From NCBI RefSeq assembly GCF_003938655.1, contig NZ_RJJT01000036.1, positions 1 through 44,702 of the forward strand: a DNA stretch of 44,702 bases, read 5' to 3'. Shown here piece after piece: positions 1-8,387 of this stretch. Below the pieces are notes generated by a model. The model did not search any database. It was not told the DNA's origin and worked only from the letters and a program-made list of their open reading frames with translations. Positions within the stretch are counted from its first letter, which is position 1; each line of letters opens with the position of its first letter. Made by a program: the position numbers and the translations under genes. Source of the DNA: Rhizobium pisi (GTDB taxonomy: Bacteria; Pseudomonadota; Alphaproteobacteria; Rhizobiales; Rhizobiaceae).

Positions 1-242
1 CACTTGAGACAATCGCCACAATGAGCGATGATCCCCTCATCAGCCTGCCAGCAGCAAGCTGACACTCATCCGGCCCTCTGGGATGAGCCGTGGTCGTCTA
101 AGCTACACCACGTCCTGGGACATGATCCTCAATCTGACGAGAATCCGGCCATGACGCCTGGGTAGCCCAAGCTGTGAGGTGAGCATTTGGGATTGGACGT
201 TTGGCATGTTGTCGTAGGCTTTAAGGGTGGTCTCCATTGGCG

Positions 243-449
243 TCAGGTCTGGTGGCGGTCCCAATAGACGATCTTCAACCATGTGGCCGCACGCTCATAT
301 TGGCCGTCTCCCAACCATGTTTCCTCGAGATTGGCCCGTAACATTCGCTGTCCGGCCTCCGACAGGTCATTTTCGCCAAATCGCGCCCGCCCTAACTTTT
401 TGAGACAAAGCGCACACCGAAACTCACACTGGGGAACACTCAGCGCCAT
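243..449 (-). CDS. Possible small hypothetical ORF or gene remnant
   Basis: An ATG-started 68-codon frame on the minus strand. Its C-terminal two thirds look protein-like (charged/aromatic helix pattern, for example AGQRMLRANLEETW). I do not recognise a family, and there is no clear ribosome binding site or partner gene. It could be the tail of a decayed gene or chance coding. It is kept at low confidence because the overlapping plus-strand frame (283-600) looks less protein-like. Confidence 0.2.
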   Translation of the reverse strand: MALSVPQCEFRCALCLKKLGRARFGENDLSEAGQRMLRANLEETWLGDGQYERAATWLKIVYWDRHQT

Positions 450-680
450 CTTTCAGCACGGCGACCAGGTGTTGGCCCGCATTTCAGCACACGAAGCCAT
501 GCTCCCCTGCCAGCGTGGGGCACGGACGTCGTTGAGACCAAAGGCTCTGCTCCCGAGCGGTAACGAAATGACTTTAAATAAGGCATACGCAGCCCGCTGA
601 GCCCGTACGGTAACATCCCCCGCACTCTGATCCCGTAAGGGTGCAAGCTGGCTTGCAATGACCTACTGAAGTTGATATGT

Positions 681-692
681 TCCCGATCGGGA
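681..692. promoter_or_regulatory. Perfect 12-bp palindrome, putative HipB operator
   Basis: TCCCGATCGGGA is a perfect inverted repeat just upstream of the hipB start. It overlaps the GGGAG that would serve as hipB Shine-Dalgarno sequence. HipB-type antitoxins repress their own operons through palindromes in the promoter region, so this is the obvious operator candidate. A related half (CTCCCGAGCGG) lies about 130 bp further upstream. Seen: the palindrome. Inferred: the function. Confidence 0.5.
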
Positions 693-699
693 GCAAAAG

Positions 700-1308
700 G
701 TGGTGAAATTGCCCAAGAAAACGCTCGATTCGCCAAGAGACATCCAGAAACTGGTCAACCAAGCCAGTCCGGCAATCGAGCTGGCCCGCACGTTTGCCTC
801 GATCGACGCCCCGGCAAAAGCCTTGAACGCTCTCAATGAGAGTTTTGGGTCGAACAACGACCTAATCAAGTCGATCGAGTCTGCCTCAGACATTGCAAGG
901 CGATTATCGCACCATTCCGATCTGGCTGCCAAATTAACCGAAACGTTGCCGAAGATTAAACTGAACCTACCGAACGTTTCCGCAACGATAATGGCATCCT
1001 TGCCCAAGCAATTGGCGGATTTCTCCGCCGAGGCAGCGGAAAATGCCCCGGTTGCCATACAAAAAGCAAGTCCAGAGACCTTTGCACAAGCGGAAGTCCA
1101 ACTCGATAGCACCAAAGATCTCGGAAACATGGTCCGTCGCCTACGGGAAAGTCGAAAACTATCGCAGCAGGAATTTGCAGATCTGGCAGGCGTTGGACGC
1201 CGCTTCCTCTCTGAACTTGAAAACGGCAAGCCGACTTTGGAATTCGCAAAAGTTCTTCAAGTCGCTCAGGCGGCCGGGATATCCCTCCTTGTGCGCGACC
1301 GGTCATAA
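700..1308 (+). CDS. hipB: HipB-like antitoxin with long N-terminal extension
   Basis: This is a 202-residue protein. Residues about 138-200 form an XRE/Cro-type HTH (RRLRESRKLSQQEFADLAGV, then RRFLSELENGKPT), the usual HipB domain that binds operator DNA and the HipA kinase. The first ~135 residues are an unusual Ala/Leu/Lys-rich, probably helical extension with no family I recognise; typical HipB proteins are only about 70-110 residues. The start is GTG at 700 (a second GTG at 703), preceded by GGGAG. The stop overlaps the hipA ATG by one base (TAATG), so translation is coupled and hipB precedes hipA as in known modules. A palindrome over the ribosome binding site suggests autorepression. 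Confidence 0.88.
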   Translation: MVKLPKKTLDSPRDIQKLVNQASPAIELARTFASIDAPAKALNALNESFGSNNDLIKSIESASDIARRLSHHSDLAAKLTETLPKIKLNLPNVSATIMASLPKQLADFSAEAAENAPVAIQKASPETFAQAEVQLDSTKDLGNMVRRLRESRKLSQQEFADLAGVGRRFLSELENGKPTLEFAKVLQVAQAAGISLLVRDRS

Positions 1309-2660
1309 TGGAAATACTCGCTCTCGATGTCCGCTTGGACAGTTCGGAAAACCCGGTGGGCGTGCTCGTCCGCGATCAACGCGGCGGCTTGGCCTTCGCC
1401 TACGACAGAGCTTATGTGTCACAGCCGGGGGCGATCTCCCTTTCTCTTTCCCTGCCCTTAACGGCAGAGCCGTTTGAGGAAGCGGTTGCCCGGCCCTTCT
1501 TTGACAATTTGCTTCAAGAGCGTGATGGAGCGCTTTCCGACATCATGGCTCGCGAAGGTATAGCTCGTGATGATATCGCAGGCTTGTTGTTTCATCTGGG
1601 CAAGGATTGTGCAGGAGCGCTTTCGGTTCTGCCCGCTGGCTCACCTCCGACCAAGGTTCCTGGTGATTATCAGAAAGACTATCAGCGCCTCGAGGACGAC
1701 CGGCTGATCGCGATCGTCGACTCGCTTCACAAGCGGCGGCGATTGCCCGCCGGCACGGACGACCCCTCCCCCCTTGCTGGCATGCAAAGCAAAACCGCTC
1801 TCACTCTCCTGCCGGACGGATCCCTCGCGGGGCCGTTGCCCGGTTCTGGTGCGCCGACGACGCATATCCTGAAAGTTCCCGACCAAGAGCATATTCATGA
1901 CGGCTCTCTTGAATATGAAGCAATGCGACTGTCCCACGCGGTCGGATTTTCTACAGCCGATGTCTCCTTGCTTCCACTCGCTGGCATCGAGGTGCTTTTG
2001 GTAACGCGGTTTGACCGCGCGCTCGACAGAGACGGCCGCGTTGTACGAATTCACCAGGAGGACTTTGCGCAAGCCCTTGGTCTTCCCTCGGCGCTCAAAT
2101 ACGAACGACGAGGGGCTCCCGGCCGGCGTTTCGATGTCGACGCGGTCCGGCGAATTCTCGATGCGACAGACGATCCTGCGGGAGAACGAGAACTCTTTAT
2201 TCAAGCGACGCTTTTTGACCTTCTCGTGGGAAACGTGGATGGTCACGCAAAGAACTTCGCGCTTTTCCATGAGCCAGGTGGGAGGATCCGTACTTCACCC
2301 CGTTACGACATTCTCCCTACACGGCTTGACGATACACTCACAGATGAACTTGCTTACCGAATTGGTGATGCCACGACGCTGGACGAGATAAGTGGAGAAG
2401 ACTTTGATCTCTTCCTCCAGACTGTTGGCATTTCGAGCGCCGCGGCGCGCCAGCGCCTTTCGAAAAGATACGCCACAGAGATTGCCACCAAGCTTGCCGG
2501 ACATTTAGACCGGCTTGGGAAGGGCGGACAAAAGCCGCTTGCCGACCTCATCGCCTCCAATATGCGCACGCTTCTCGGTGCACTGGATATCGAAGTCCCC
2601 GGCCCTGCAAGAGACCGTGACGCATATATTGGACGAGCCGGTGGGTGGTTGTTGAGTTGA
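1308..2660 (+). CDS. hipA: HipA-type serine/threonine kinase toxin
   Basis: A 450-residue HipA-family kinase. In E. coli HipA phosphorylates glutamyl-tRNA synthetase and induces dormancy; the target here is unknown. The N-terminal HipA_N subdomain spans residues about 1-110. The kinase core follows, with GMQSKTAL (158-165), a flexible Gly/Pro-rich loop (175-184) that holds the autophosphorylation serine in E. coli, the ATP-contacting lysine in THILKV (K189), the catalytic-loop motif NVDGHAKNF (D311, N316) and the metal-binding aspartate in RYDILPT (D334). All key residues appear intact, so the toxin is predicted active. Its length matches the family (about 440). It is translationally coupled to hipB. 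Its 3' end overlaps a short ORF at 2645. Confidence 0.92.
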   Translation: MEILALDVRLDSSENPVGVLVRDQRGGLAFAYDRAYVSQPGAISLSLSLPLTAEPFEEAVARPFFDNLLQERDGALSDIMAREGIARDDIAGLLFHLGKDCAGALSVLPAGSPPTKVPGDYQKDYQRLEDDRLIAIVDSLHKRRRLPAGTDDPSPLAGMQSKTALTLLPDGSLAGPLPGSGAPTTHILKVPDQEHIHDGSLEYEAMRLSHAVGFSTADVSLLPLAGIEVLLVTRFDRALDRDGRVVRIHQEDFAQALGLPSALKYERRGAPGRRFDVDAVRRILDATDDPAGERELFIQATLFDLLVGNVDGHAKNFALFHEPGGRIRTSPRYDILPTRLDDTLTDELAYRIGDATTLDEISGEDFDLFLQTVGISSAAARQRLSKRYATEIATKLAGHLDRLGKGGQKPLADLIASNMRTLLGALDIEVPGPARDRDAYIGRAGGWLLS

Positions 2661-2857
2661 GGGTGCCCTGCAACCTGCGCACCGAAGGCGAAGTCCTGAA
2701 ATGGGCGCGCAGGGAGAGCACGCATCTCGGCGGCCGTCGCCCGATCGAGACGGATGCCGGCGCAGTCGAGGTGTTCGACTACGTCGAAGCATATATACGC
2801 GACCACGCCACGCAGCCCCCCGATATTTCGTCCGCTGATGCGTGGAACAGGATGTGA
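2645..2857 (+). CDS. Small ORF resembling a truncated MbcA/ParS (DUF2384) domain
   Basis: This 70-codon frame starts with GTG inside the last codons of hipA, in another frame. Its core, W-x8-GGRRPIE followed by an amphipathic helix, matches the spacing of the Xre/MbcA/ParS toxin-binding C-terminal domain (W-x8-GGRTPL in typical members). That domain belongs to antitoxins of RES-type toxins. The HTH normally found upstream is absent, so this is probably a 5'-truncated antitoxin remnant joined behind hipA, or a third small TA component. No RES toxin follows. The similarity is by eye only. Confidence 0.4.
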   Translation: MVVELRVPCNLRTEGEVLKWARRESTHLGGRRPIETDAGAVEVFDYVEAYIRDHATQPPDISSADAWNRM

Positions 2858-2906
2858 AGAACGAAAATCTGCGTCGCTTCTTCCTGGAATGTCCGCTGGA
2901 TAGGCG

Positions 2907-3269
2907 ATGGGAACTTCGGTGTCTCGCGGCCGTTTAGTTGCAGATGCGGTGTATCGGGCGGGACATCCTGCGCCTCGGGCGGCAGAAGAGATCGTCATGG
3001 CAAGGGATGCCGACATAACCATATTAAGAAAGCGCGGAATGCTGGCGACCGTGCGCGGCGTCGTTGCGCATAGCGTGGGCGGGGCCGAAGTCGAGACTGC
3101 GCCCTGCGATATGCTACTGGGTAATGCAATTCTGCATGTCGCGAGATTGGACGCTTCGGTTTGCACGACCGCCGCCGCGAGTGTCGTTGCGGAGGGCATT
3201 ACGTTGAATTGCGAGGATTGCCGTCGGCTTGCCTTGAAATATGGCGATAAGCTTGAAGTTCGTGAGTAG
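2907..3269 (+). CDS. Conserved small CxxC protein, copy 1
   Basis: I do not recognise the family, but the C-terminal ~70 residues are repeated in a second copy at 21353-21511. Shared blocks are VGG-EV--APC-MLLGNAIL, VARLD and the end CEDCR-LALKYGD-LEVRE, with a CxxC pair. This between-copy conservation is the best evidence that the frame is real. The 120-codon frame opens at ATG 2907; in-frame ATGs at 2997 and 3109 are alternatives, the latter giving a 53-residue form. It lies downstream of hipBA on the same strand with a 49-bp gap after the DUF2384-like ORF. No function is assigned. Confidence 0.55.
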   Translation: MGTSVSRGRLVADAVYRAGHPAPRAAEEIVMARDADITILRKRGMLATVRGVVAHSVGGAEVETAPCDMLLGNAILHVARLDASVCTTAAASVVAEGITLNCEDCRRLALKYGDKLEVRE

Positions 3270-3353
3270 GACGCAAGAGCCCTGAGCCCTGGCCGATCAG
3301 CTTGCTGGGCCCAAGGAACCTCAATCGGACATCAGAAGAATATCTCCTGCCAT

Positions 3354-3548
3354 TCAGTGCGAGGTGATCGCACGACCGCTGGACGAGAGATGCTCTGTAA
3401 TGGCGCGCCGGATTTCGGTGACCGTGTCGAAGAGCCTGTTGTCCAAGTCGATGACATTGAAGCGGACAGCGATGAATTTGAGGCGGTTTTCGACAGGGAC
3501 CGCGATCCCGACTTCCTGACCGTTGAATACGACAGCTTGCTTTTGCAT
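3354..3548 (-). CDS. Small conserved-looking hypothetical protein
   Basis: A 64-residue minus-strand protein beginning MQKQAVVFNGQEVGI and continuing with a LDNRLFDTVTEIRRAI block. The pattern (short beta strands, then an acidic/aromatic turn and helix) resembles small rhizobial hypothetical proteins. The ATG at 3546-3548 is preferred over the upstream GTG at 3572 because GAGG lies about 6 nt before it. No partner gene is adjacent. Function unknown. Confidence 0.5.
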   Translation of the reverse strand: MQKQAVVFNGQEVGIAVPVENRLKFIAVRFNVIDLDNRLFDTVTEIRRAITEHLSSSGRAITSH

Positions 3549-4369
3549 AACAAACCTCGGGGCGCGCCACACGGGAGCACCATCTTAGAAAAGTGGAACA
3601 AAGGGTTTACGACGCGTCAGATTGCCGTCGTAGGTCGGTATCGGATCGAGACGAGATCACGCACGCGCTGCACCATTGCGAAGAAACGAAGTCGGACAAA
3701 CAACGTCATCATCCTCCTCAAGCGAGGTCAAACGACCGCTGAGTACCGCCGGCGAAGGCCGGTTATTTCGGAACTCTTCTGTAAAAAACGTAGTCGAGAA
3801 ACCTCGAGTAAGCAACTGATTTTTGTTATTATTTAGCGTTTTGAATCGTATGACAATTACCGCAGGTGCGAAGTAAAAAATGATGTACGTTCGTCCGACC
3901 CCATCATCGAAGGCCCGTCAACGGCTTTACTGGGCGATATTGTAGACTAGGCGGCATCCATTACGTTGTATCTTTCAGCCTCCTTCGGACTTGGGGCAAT
4001 CAAATGGTCACTTCTACTTTTAAACATAGATAGTCTTTGCGTCCTTCTCATCGAAAGGACCACGGACCTGGGATGTTAAGGGACCGATAGACTCGAGGGT
4101 TTCGCAAGCGTCGGGACGTCTAATTGCTTTAAAATCGAAATCTACGCCCCCGGGCTCTCGTCAGTGGGGGCCGACCGCAGACAGTTCACTGCCAGGACAC
4201 GCAACGCGAAAAGCAGACATTAAAGCGTTCGGCGCCAAGGTCTGGGGTTGGGCCATTGAAGCTGCTTGCTGATAGCTCGGGCAAGTCAGAAGCCGGCGAT
4301 CGGCATACGGCACGATGAATGGCACGGTTTGGCCTTTGCGGACATCAGCGCGAATACAATTAGGCCATC
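3549..4369. other. 820-bp stretch without a recognisable gene
   Basis: Relatively AT-richer in its middle (3780-4140). Open frames here lack ribosome binding sites and family motifs. A short CCCCCGGGC/GTGGGGG inverted match near 4147-4170 has no U-tract. I see nothing further. Confidence 0.5.
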
Positions 4370-5278
4370 TTAGGTCTCAGAAGTCATTTCTTTTGCCAAT
4401 TCGCCGATCATCGACCGCAACCATCTGTGGGCTGGGTCGTGGCGGTAGCGAACGTGCCAAGCCATCTGGACCGGGAAAGTGCCGAGATCAACGGGAGTCG
4501 CTAGTATCTTCAGCCGCGGATCCCGCTCAAGGCGGCGGCAGATCAGGCTCGGCAGCGTTGCGCAGTAATCCGTGACGGCAAGCATCTCTGGCACGGCCAG
4601 GAAGTGCGTGACAGAAACGGCAACCTCTCGCTTGAGGTTTTGTTGCCCCAATGCCTGGAAGAGGCCGGCACGCAGCCGGCCCGGCGGAAGCACGTTCACG
4701 TGCTTGAGGCCTTCATATTGTTCTCGTGAAATACGGTCTCGAACGTCAGGATGGTCCTTGCGCACCACGCAGGCAAGTCCGTCGTCCATCAGATGCTGGA
4801 CGACAAGATTGTCGGGCGGATCGACGATCCGGCCAAGCACCATTGCGGTGGTACCAGAGATCACCCCGGTTTCGGCAAGGTCATTCCCAAATGGTGTCAT
4901 ACGGAGCTTAATTCCTGGCGCATGCTCCCGAAGCCGCGCCACAAGGGCAGGCATCAGCACGAGCTCGACATAACTATTGGGCGCGAGCGTGAACAGACGT
5001 TCGGCGCTTTGCGGCTGGAACTCCTGCTGGTTGAAAATGAGATCGTCCAGTTGAGCCAGCGCTGCTTCGATCGTCGGAGCGATCTCCTCGGCCAGTTGCG
5101 TCGGCCTTATGCCGTACCTTTCCCGGATGAACAGCGGATCCCGCAGGGTATCGCGCAGGCGGTTCAACGAATTGGACAGCGCCGGCTGGGTGATGCTCAG
5201 TCGCGCTGCAGCCCGTGTCACGCTCCGCTCTTCCATCAGGGCCAGGAAAACCGGGAGCAGGTTCAGATCGTATCTCAT
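4370..5278 (-). CDS. LysR-family transcriptional regulator
   Basis: A 302-residue LTTR. The N-terminal winged HTH (residues about 5-65) includes VTRAAARLSITQPALSNSLN and RLRDTLRDPLFIRE. The C-terminal ~210 residues have the substrate-binding fold (PLPVLV-type pattern from about residue 95). Length and layout are normal. It is divergent from the DJ-1/PfpI gene at 5445 with a 166-bp gap, the classic arrangement in which an LTTR controls the neighbour and itself. The AT-rich dyad right next to its start codon is the likely autoregulatory site. The inducer is unknown. Confidence 0.9.
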   Translation of the reverse strand: MRYDLNLLPVFLALMEERSVTRAAARLSITQPALSNSLNRLRDTLRDPLFIRERYGIRPTQLAEEIAPTIEAALAQLDDLIFNQQEFQPQSAERLFTLAPNSYVELVLMPALVARLREHAPGIKLRMTPFGNDLAETGVISGTTAMVLGRIVDPPDNLVVQHLMDDGLACVVRKDHPDVRDRISREQYEGLKHVNVLPPGRLRAGLFQALGQQNLKREVAVSVTHFLAVPEMLAVTDYCATLPSLICRRLERDPRLKILATPVDLGTFPVQMAWHVRYRHDPAHRWLRSMIGELAKEMTSET

Positions 5279-5281
5279 CGA

Positions 5282-5303
5282 GATATAATTCCATATGAAT
5301 ATC
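5282..5303. promoter_or_regulatory. Putative LysR-type operator between LTTR and DJ-1 genes
   Basis: GATAT and ATATC frame an interior ATTC-N5-GAAT dyad. This AT-rich island sits 4-25 bp upstream of the LysR start codon in otherwise GC-rich DNA. LTTRs usually bind T-N11-A-like interrupted dyads between divergent genes. The dyad is seen; the binding is inferred. Confidence 0.45.
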
Positions 5304-5444
5304 TAAAATCAAAGAAGTAAATTTCTGAAATATGTTGGCAGGTGTCACTATGAGCTCATCGACAAGCCGCTGCAGCTGGTCGAACTCCAAATCAACCGGC
5401 ACGACGCCTCATGGCGCGGCATCATCTGACGAAAGGATCCGACA

Positions 5445-6143
5445 ATGAAAGTCCTCATGGTGCTTACCTCCCACGATACTCTCGGTAACACCGGCAAGAA
5501 AACCGGCTTCTGGCTCGAGGAGCTGGCAACGCCGTACTATGTCTTCAAGGACGCCGGCGCCGAGATCACCCTCGCCTCGCCAAAGGGCGGCCAGCCGCCG
5601 CTCGACCCGAAGAGCGACGAGCCGATGTTCCAGACCGACCTTACGCGGCGCTTCAATGCCGACGAGGTTGCCAAGGCGCAGCTTGCAGAAACTGTGCGCC
5701 TGGACAGCGTCGACCAGAAGGACTTCGATACGGTCTTTTACCCCGGCGGCCACGGACCGCTGTGGGATCTGGCCGAAGATCCGAACTCGTTCAAGCTGAT
5801 CGAATCCTTCGTCAAGGCCGGCAAGCCGATTGCCCTCGTCTGTCATGCATCGGGCGTCCTGCGTCACGTGACCAATGCCGACGGCACCCCGTTCGTTCAA
5901 GGACGCTACGTCACCGGCTTCACCAACAGCGAGGAAGAGGCTGTCGGTCTCACGAAGGTCGTGCCGTTCCTGGTCGAGGACGAACTAATCGGCCTCGGTG
6001 CGGTCTTTTCCAAGGTCAAGGACTGGGGCGTGCACACAGTCGTCGATGGCCAGCTTATCACCGGTCAGAACCCGGCGTCATCGAGCGAGGCAGCGGAGGC
6101 GCTGCTAGGCGCTTTGAGCCAGAGGAAGGTCAAGACCGCCTGA
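5445..6143 (+). CDS. DJ-1/PfpI-family protein (glyoxalase III/Hsp31-like), copy 1
   Basis: A 232-residue class I glutamine-amidotransferase-like fold. It has the acidic residue cluster GFWLEE (E25/E26), the PGGHG motif (100-104) and the nucleophile elbow LVCHASG with C133-H134, followed by the VTGFTNSEE and LITGQNPASS blocks typical of the larger Hsp31-like members. These proteins act as glutathione-independent glyoxalases, deglycases or chaperones; the substrate is not predictable. AAAGGA lies about 8 nt before ATG 5445. It is the first gene of a rightward set (DJ-1, HbpS/GlcG-like, MFS) facing the LysR gene. It is very similar to the protein at 37737, which lacks the cysteine. Confidence 0.9.
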   Translation: MKVLMVLTSHDTLGNTGKKTGFWLEELATPYYVFKDAGAEITLASPKGGQPPLDPKSDEPMFQTDLTRRFNADEVAKAQLAETVRLDSVDQKDFDTVFYPGGHGPLWDLAEDPNSFKLIESFVKAGKPIALVCHASGVLRHVTNADGTPFVQGRYVTGFTNSEEEAVGLTKVVPFLVEDELIGLGAVFSKVKDWGVHTVVDGQLITGQNPASSSEAAEALLGALSQRKVKTA

Positions 6144-6158
6144 ACAAACTGGAACACC

Positions 6159-6191
6159 GTGATCTGCCGACGGCTTGTGTCGGCGGATCAC
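6159..6191. repeat. Strong intercistronic hairpin
   Basis: GTGATCTGCCGAC (6159-6171) pairs with GTCGGCGGATCAC (6179-6191) over 13 base pairs including one T-G wobble, with a 7-nt loop. It fills most of the 69-bp space between the DJ-1 and HbpS/GlcG-like genes. No T-tract follows, so it is probably an mRNA-stabilising or processing element rather than an intrinsic terminator. Confidence 0.6.
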
Positions 6192-6212
6192 CTTCAGAAA
6201 CTGGAGTTTGCC

Positions 6213-6629
6213 ATGTCCACTACCGTTGCAACGATATTGCTGTCGGACGCCCAACAGATGATCGAAAGGTCGATCGCCGCCGCCCGCGCGCTGGATCTTG
6301 CCTGCTCAATCGCCGTCGTCGACTCGTCTGGGCACCTGCTGTCCTTTATTCGCCAGGACGGGGCGATGGCAGGCTCAGCGGCGCTTGCCATCGACAAAGC
6401 CTTTACCGCTCACCTTTTCAACAACCCGACGGACGCGCTGAATGCACTGGCGCAGCCTGGCGCCGAACTCTACGGGATCCAGCATTCGCATGGTGGAAGG
6501 GTCGTGGTCTTTGGAGGCGGCATTCCCATCCGATTTGAAGGGCGGACGATCGGCGCAATTGGCGTGAGCGGCGGGACCGTCGCGGAAGACATCGCCATCG
6601 CCGAGGCCGGCTCGGCAGCCTCCTCGTAA
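6213..6629 (+). CDS. HbpS/GlcG-type heme-binding-fold protein
   Basis: A 138-residue protein of the GlcG/HbpS (DUF336) family. It shows the AVVDSSGHLLSFIRQDGA block, a SAALAIDKAFTA helix, HGGRVVVFGGGIPI and the C-terminal GAIGVSGGTVAEDIAIAEAG signature. Family members bind heme or sit in glycolate/aldehyde catabolic operons as accessory proteins; the role here is unknown. ATG 6213 is chosen because CTGGAG lies 6 nt upstream; the frame opens earlier but without a site. The gene lies between the DJ-1 protein and an MFS transporter, suggesting detoxification or uptake of small oxidised carbon compounds under the LysR regulator. Confidence 0.85.
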   Translation: MSTTVATILLSDAQQMIERSIAAARALDLACSIAVVDSSGHLLSFIRQDGAMAGSAALAIDKAFTAHLFNNPTDALNALAQPGAELYGIQHSHGGRVVVFGGGIPIRFEGRTIGAIGVSGGTVAEDIAIAEAGSAASS

Positions 6630-6775
6630 TTTCCGGCGAGCGCCTGTCTCCGAAAAGAGCCCAGCGCCCTCGCTCAGTCATCAAATCAACCACTCGTCGC
6701 GCTTCGAAGACTGGACCAACCAGTCAACGGCTTCGCGCATCTTGCAAGCAGGTCATCAATCTCGGGAGAAAGCAA

Positions 6776-7987
6776 ATGAATGGAGCTGATTGCGATAAGG
6801 AAGACGACCCCAAGTTCTCTGAATTGACCATGTCGGTCGCCATCACCTGTATGGTGCTGGTTGCTATCGACCTGCGACCGGCCATTGTGTCGATCGGTCC
6901 GCTTCTTCCTTCTATCCGGGACGAGTTTGCGATTTCGAACGCACAGGCATCGTTGCTGACCGCAATCCCTGCACTGTTGATGGGGCTGTTCGCTTTCCCG
7001 ACACCATGGCTTGCCCGTCGCTTCGGGCGCGACAAGGTGATGCTGGTTGCGCTCGCCACCCTCGCCATCGCCACGCTCGCGCGTGCGTTCGCGGACAATG
7101 TTACGTCACTTTTCGCCGCCACAGCGGGTGTGGGCGCGGGAATTGCCGTTGCTGGGGCCTTGGTCGCCGGCTTCATCAAGAAGAACTATCCGCGTCACGT
7201 GGCACTGTTCACAGGGATCTATGCTTCCGCGATCGGGCTGGGGAGCACAATATCTGCTGCGCTGGCTGGACATCTGGCTGAAGCAAGCGGCGGATGGAGA
7301 ATTGGTGCGGGCATCTTCACCCTGCCTGGTTTTATCGCGATCGGCGCCTGGATGGTCATTGCGCGAGCGGAGCGGCGAGCCGGGACGGTTAAGTCGGGCA
7401 CGTTTGCGCCCCAGAAGGGTAGTTCGCTCCCGTTCACCAACCGAATGGCGTGGCTGGCCGCGTCTTATTTCGCGCTTAACAACTTCCTATTCTTTGGTCT
7501 GGTCGCCTGGACTGCGCCCATGTATATCGAGCGCGGCATGAGCGGCGCGGATGCGGCGTTACTCCTCGCCAGTTTCACTGCTGCATTCACGATGGCAAAT
7601 CCGCTTGCCGGTTTCATCAGTCGGAACAACGATCGGCGGCGTCTGATTGCCCTGTTCGCGTCTACGTCTCTGTTCGGCATCTTAGCGATTGTTCTTATGC
7701 CGTCGATGATGCCGTATCTTTTCATTCCCCTGATTGCCGTTGGCGTCGGAGGCTCCTTTACCTTTGGCATGGTGCTGCCGCTCGACCACGCTCGGGATGC
7801 GAACGAAGCGAACTCCTGGACAGCCTTTGTTCTGGGCATCGGCTACTTCGCAGGAGCTTTGGGTCCATTTCTGCTTGGTGTGGCGCGCGACAGCACCGGG
7901 GGGTTCACTGTTCCAGTCTGGATGCTGGTTATCGCTGCAGTTCTCAAGCTGTCACTAGCCCCGCTGCTTCACCCCGGCCGTATCTAG
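6776..7987 (+). CDS. CynX/NimT-family MFS transporter
   Basis: A 403-residue membrane protein with about 12 hydrophobic segments. The N-terminal block DLRPAIVSIGPLLPSIRDEF is the signature of the cyanate/2-nitroimidazole (CynX/NimT/YeaN) group. An MFS loop 2-3 motif (PWLARRFGRDKVM) follows. Members move cyanate, nitroimidazoles or similar small compounds across the inner membrane. GGGAGAAAGCAA precedes ATG 6776. It sits 146 bp downstream of the HbpS-like gene and is probably in the same LysR-controlled unit. Confidence 0.88.
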   Translation: MNGADCDKEDDPKFSELTMSVAITCMVLVAIDLRPAIVSIGPLLPSIRDEFAISNAQASLLTAIPALLMGLFAFPTPWLARRFGRDKVMLVALATLAIATLARAFADNVTSLFAATAGVGAGIAVAGALVAGFIKKNYPRHVALFTGIYASAIGLGSTISAALAGHLAEASGGWRIGAGIFTLPGFIAIGAWMVIARAERRAGTVKSGTFAPQKGSSLPFTNRMAWLAASYFALNNFLFFGLVAWTAPMYIERGMSGADAALLLASFTAAFTMANPLAGFISRNNDRRRLIALFASTSLFGILAIVLMPSMMPYLFIPLIAVGVGGSFTFGMVLPLDHARDANEANSWTAFVLGIGYFAGALGPFLLGVARDSTGGFTVPVWMLVIAAVLKLSLAPLLHPGRI

Positions 7988-8387
7988 CTGGGGAAAGCAG
8001 CAATCACCGTGTCCACCGCTTTTTTTGGTCGCCTCCAAACACACGTCAAAACAGTGACTTCATTCGTATCTTCGCCGTCTACTATAGCGCGACCTGAGCC
8101 GAGCGGCTGCCCACCCCCTTTTCGGCCTCTGAGCAATACGAAAGATCGACCCAAAGCCGGTGACAAGCAAAGGGACGACGCCCTGTATGACCGACAACTG
8201 TCGCATCACTTAGCGCAGATGAAGGACAGCTTCCCCCTGAGCAGCCACCCAAAGGCTGCCAGGCCGTTGCCCACCATCATCGCAGACCCCTGCTTGAGCA
8301 CACTGGCAGCAGGGAGGGGCTGGACCGCAATTGACCCCATTGCAGGTGTTTAACGCAGGCAGACACGATTCTGAAAGCGGTCATCAC
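7988..8387. other. 400-bp intergenic stretch
   Basis: It separates the MFS gene from a small convergent ORF. A T7 run near 8020 has no convincing stem before it. The frames here are not protein-like. I see nothing else. Confidence 0.5.

Larger units (their letters stand above)
1..699. other. Left-edge stretch without a confident gene
   Basis: I see no recognisable gene here. The only protein-like frame is a 68-codon minus-strand ORF at 243-449, listed separately. Other open frames overlap it or each other and show no family motif. The last 20 bases hold the putative hipBA operator. The stretch may be decayed accessory DNA. Confidence 0.5.

Noticed and set aside
663..1306. Long minus-strand frames opposite hipB
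   Set aside because: They are antisense to a gene with a recognisable HTH and coupled hipA, and show no motif or start signal.
1641..3199. Long minus-strand frames opposite hipA and downstream (209 and 281 codons)
   Set aside because: Composition is shadow-like (Ser/Arg/Ala-rich) and all HipA motifs are on the plus strand.
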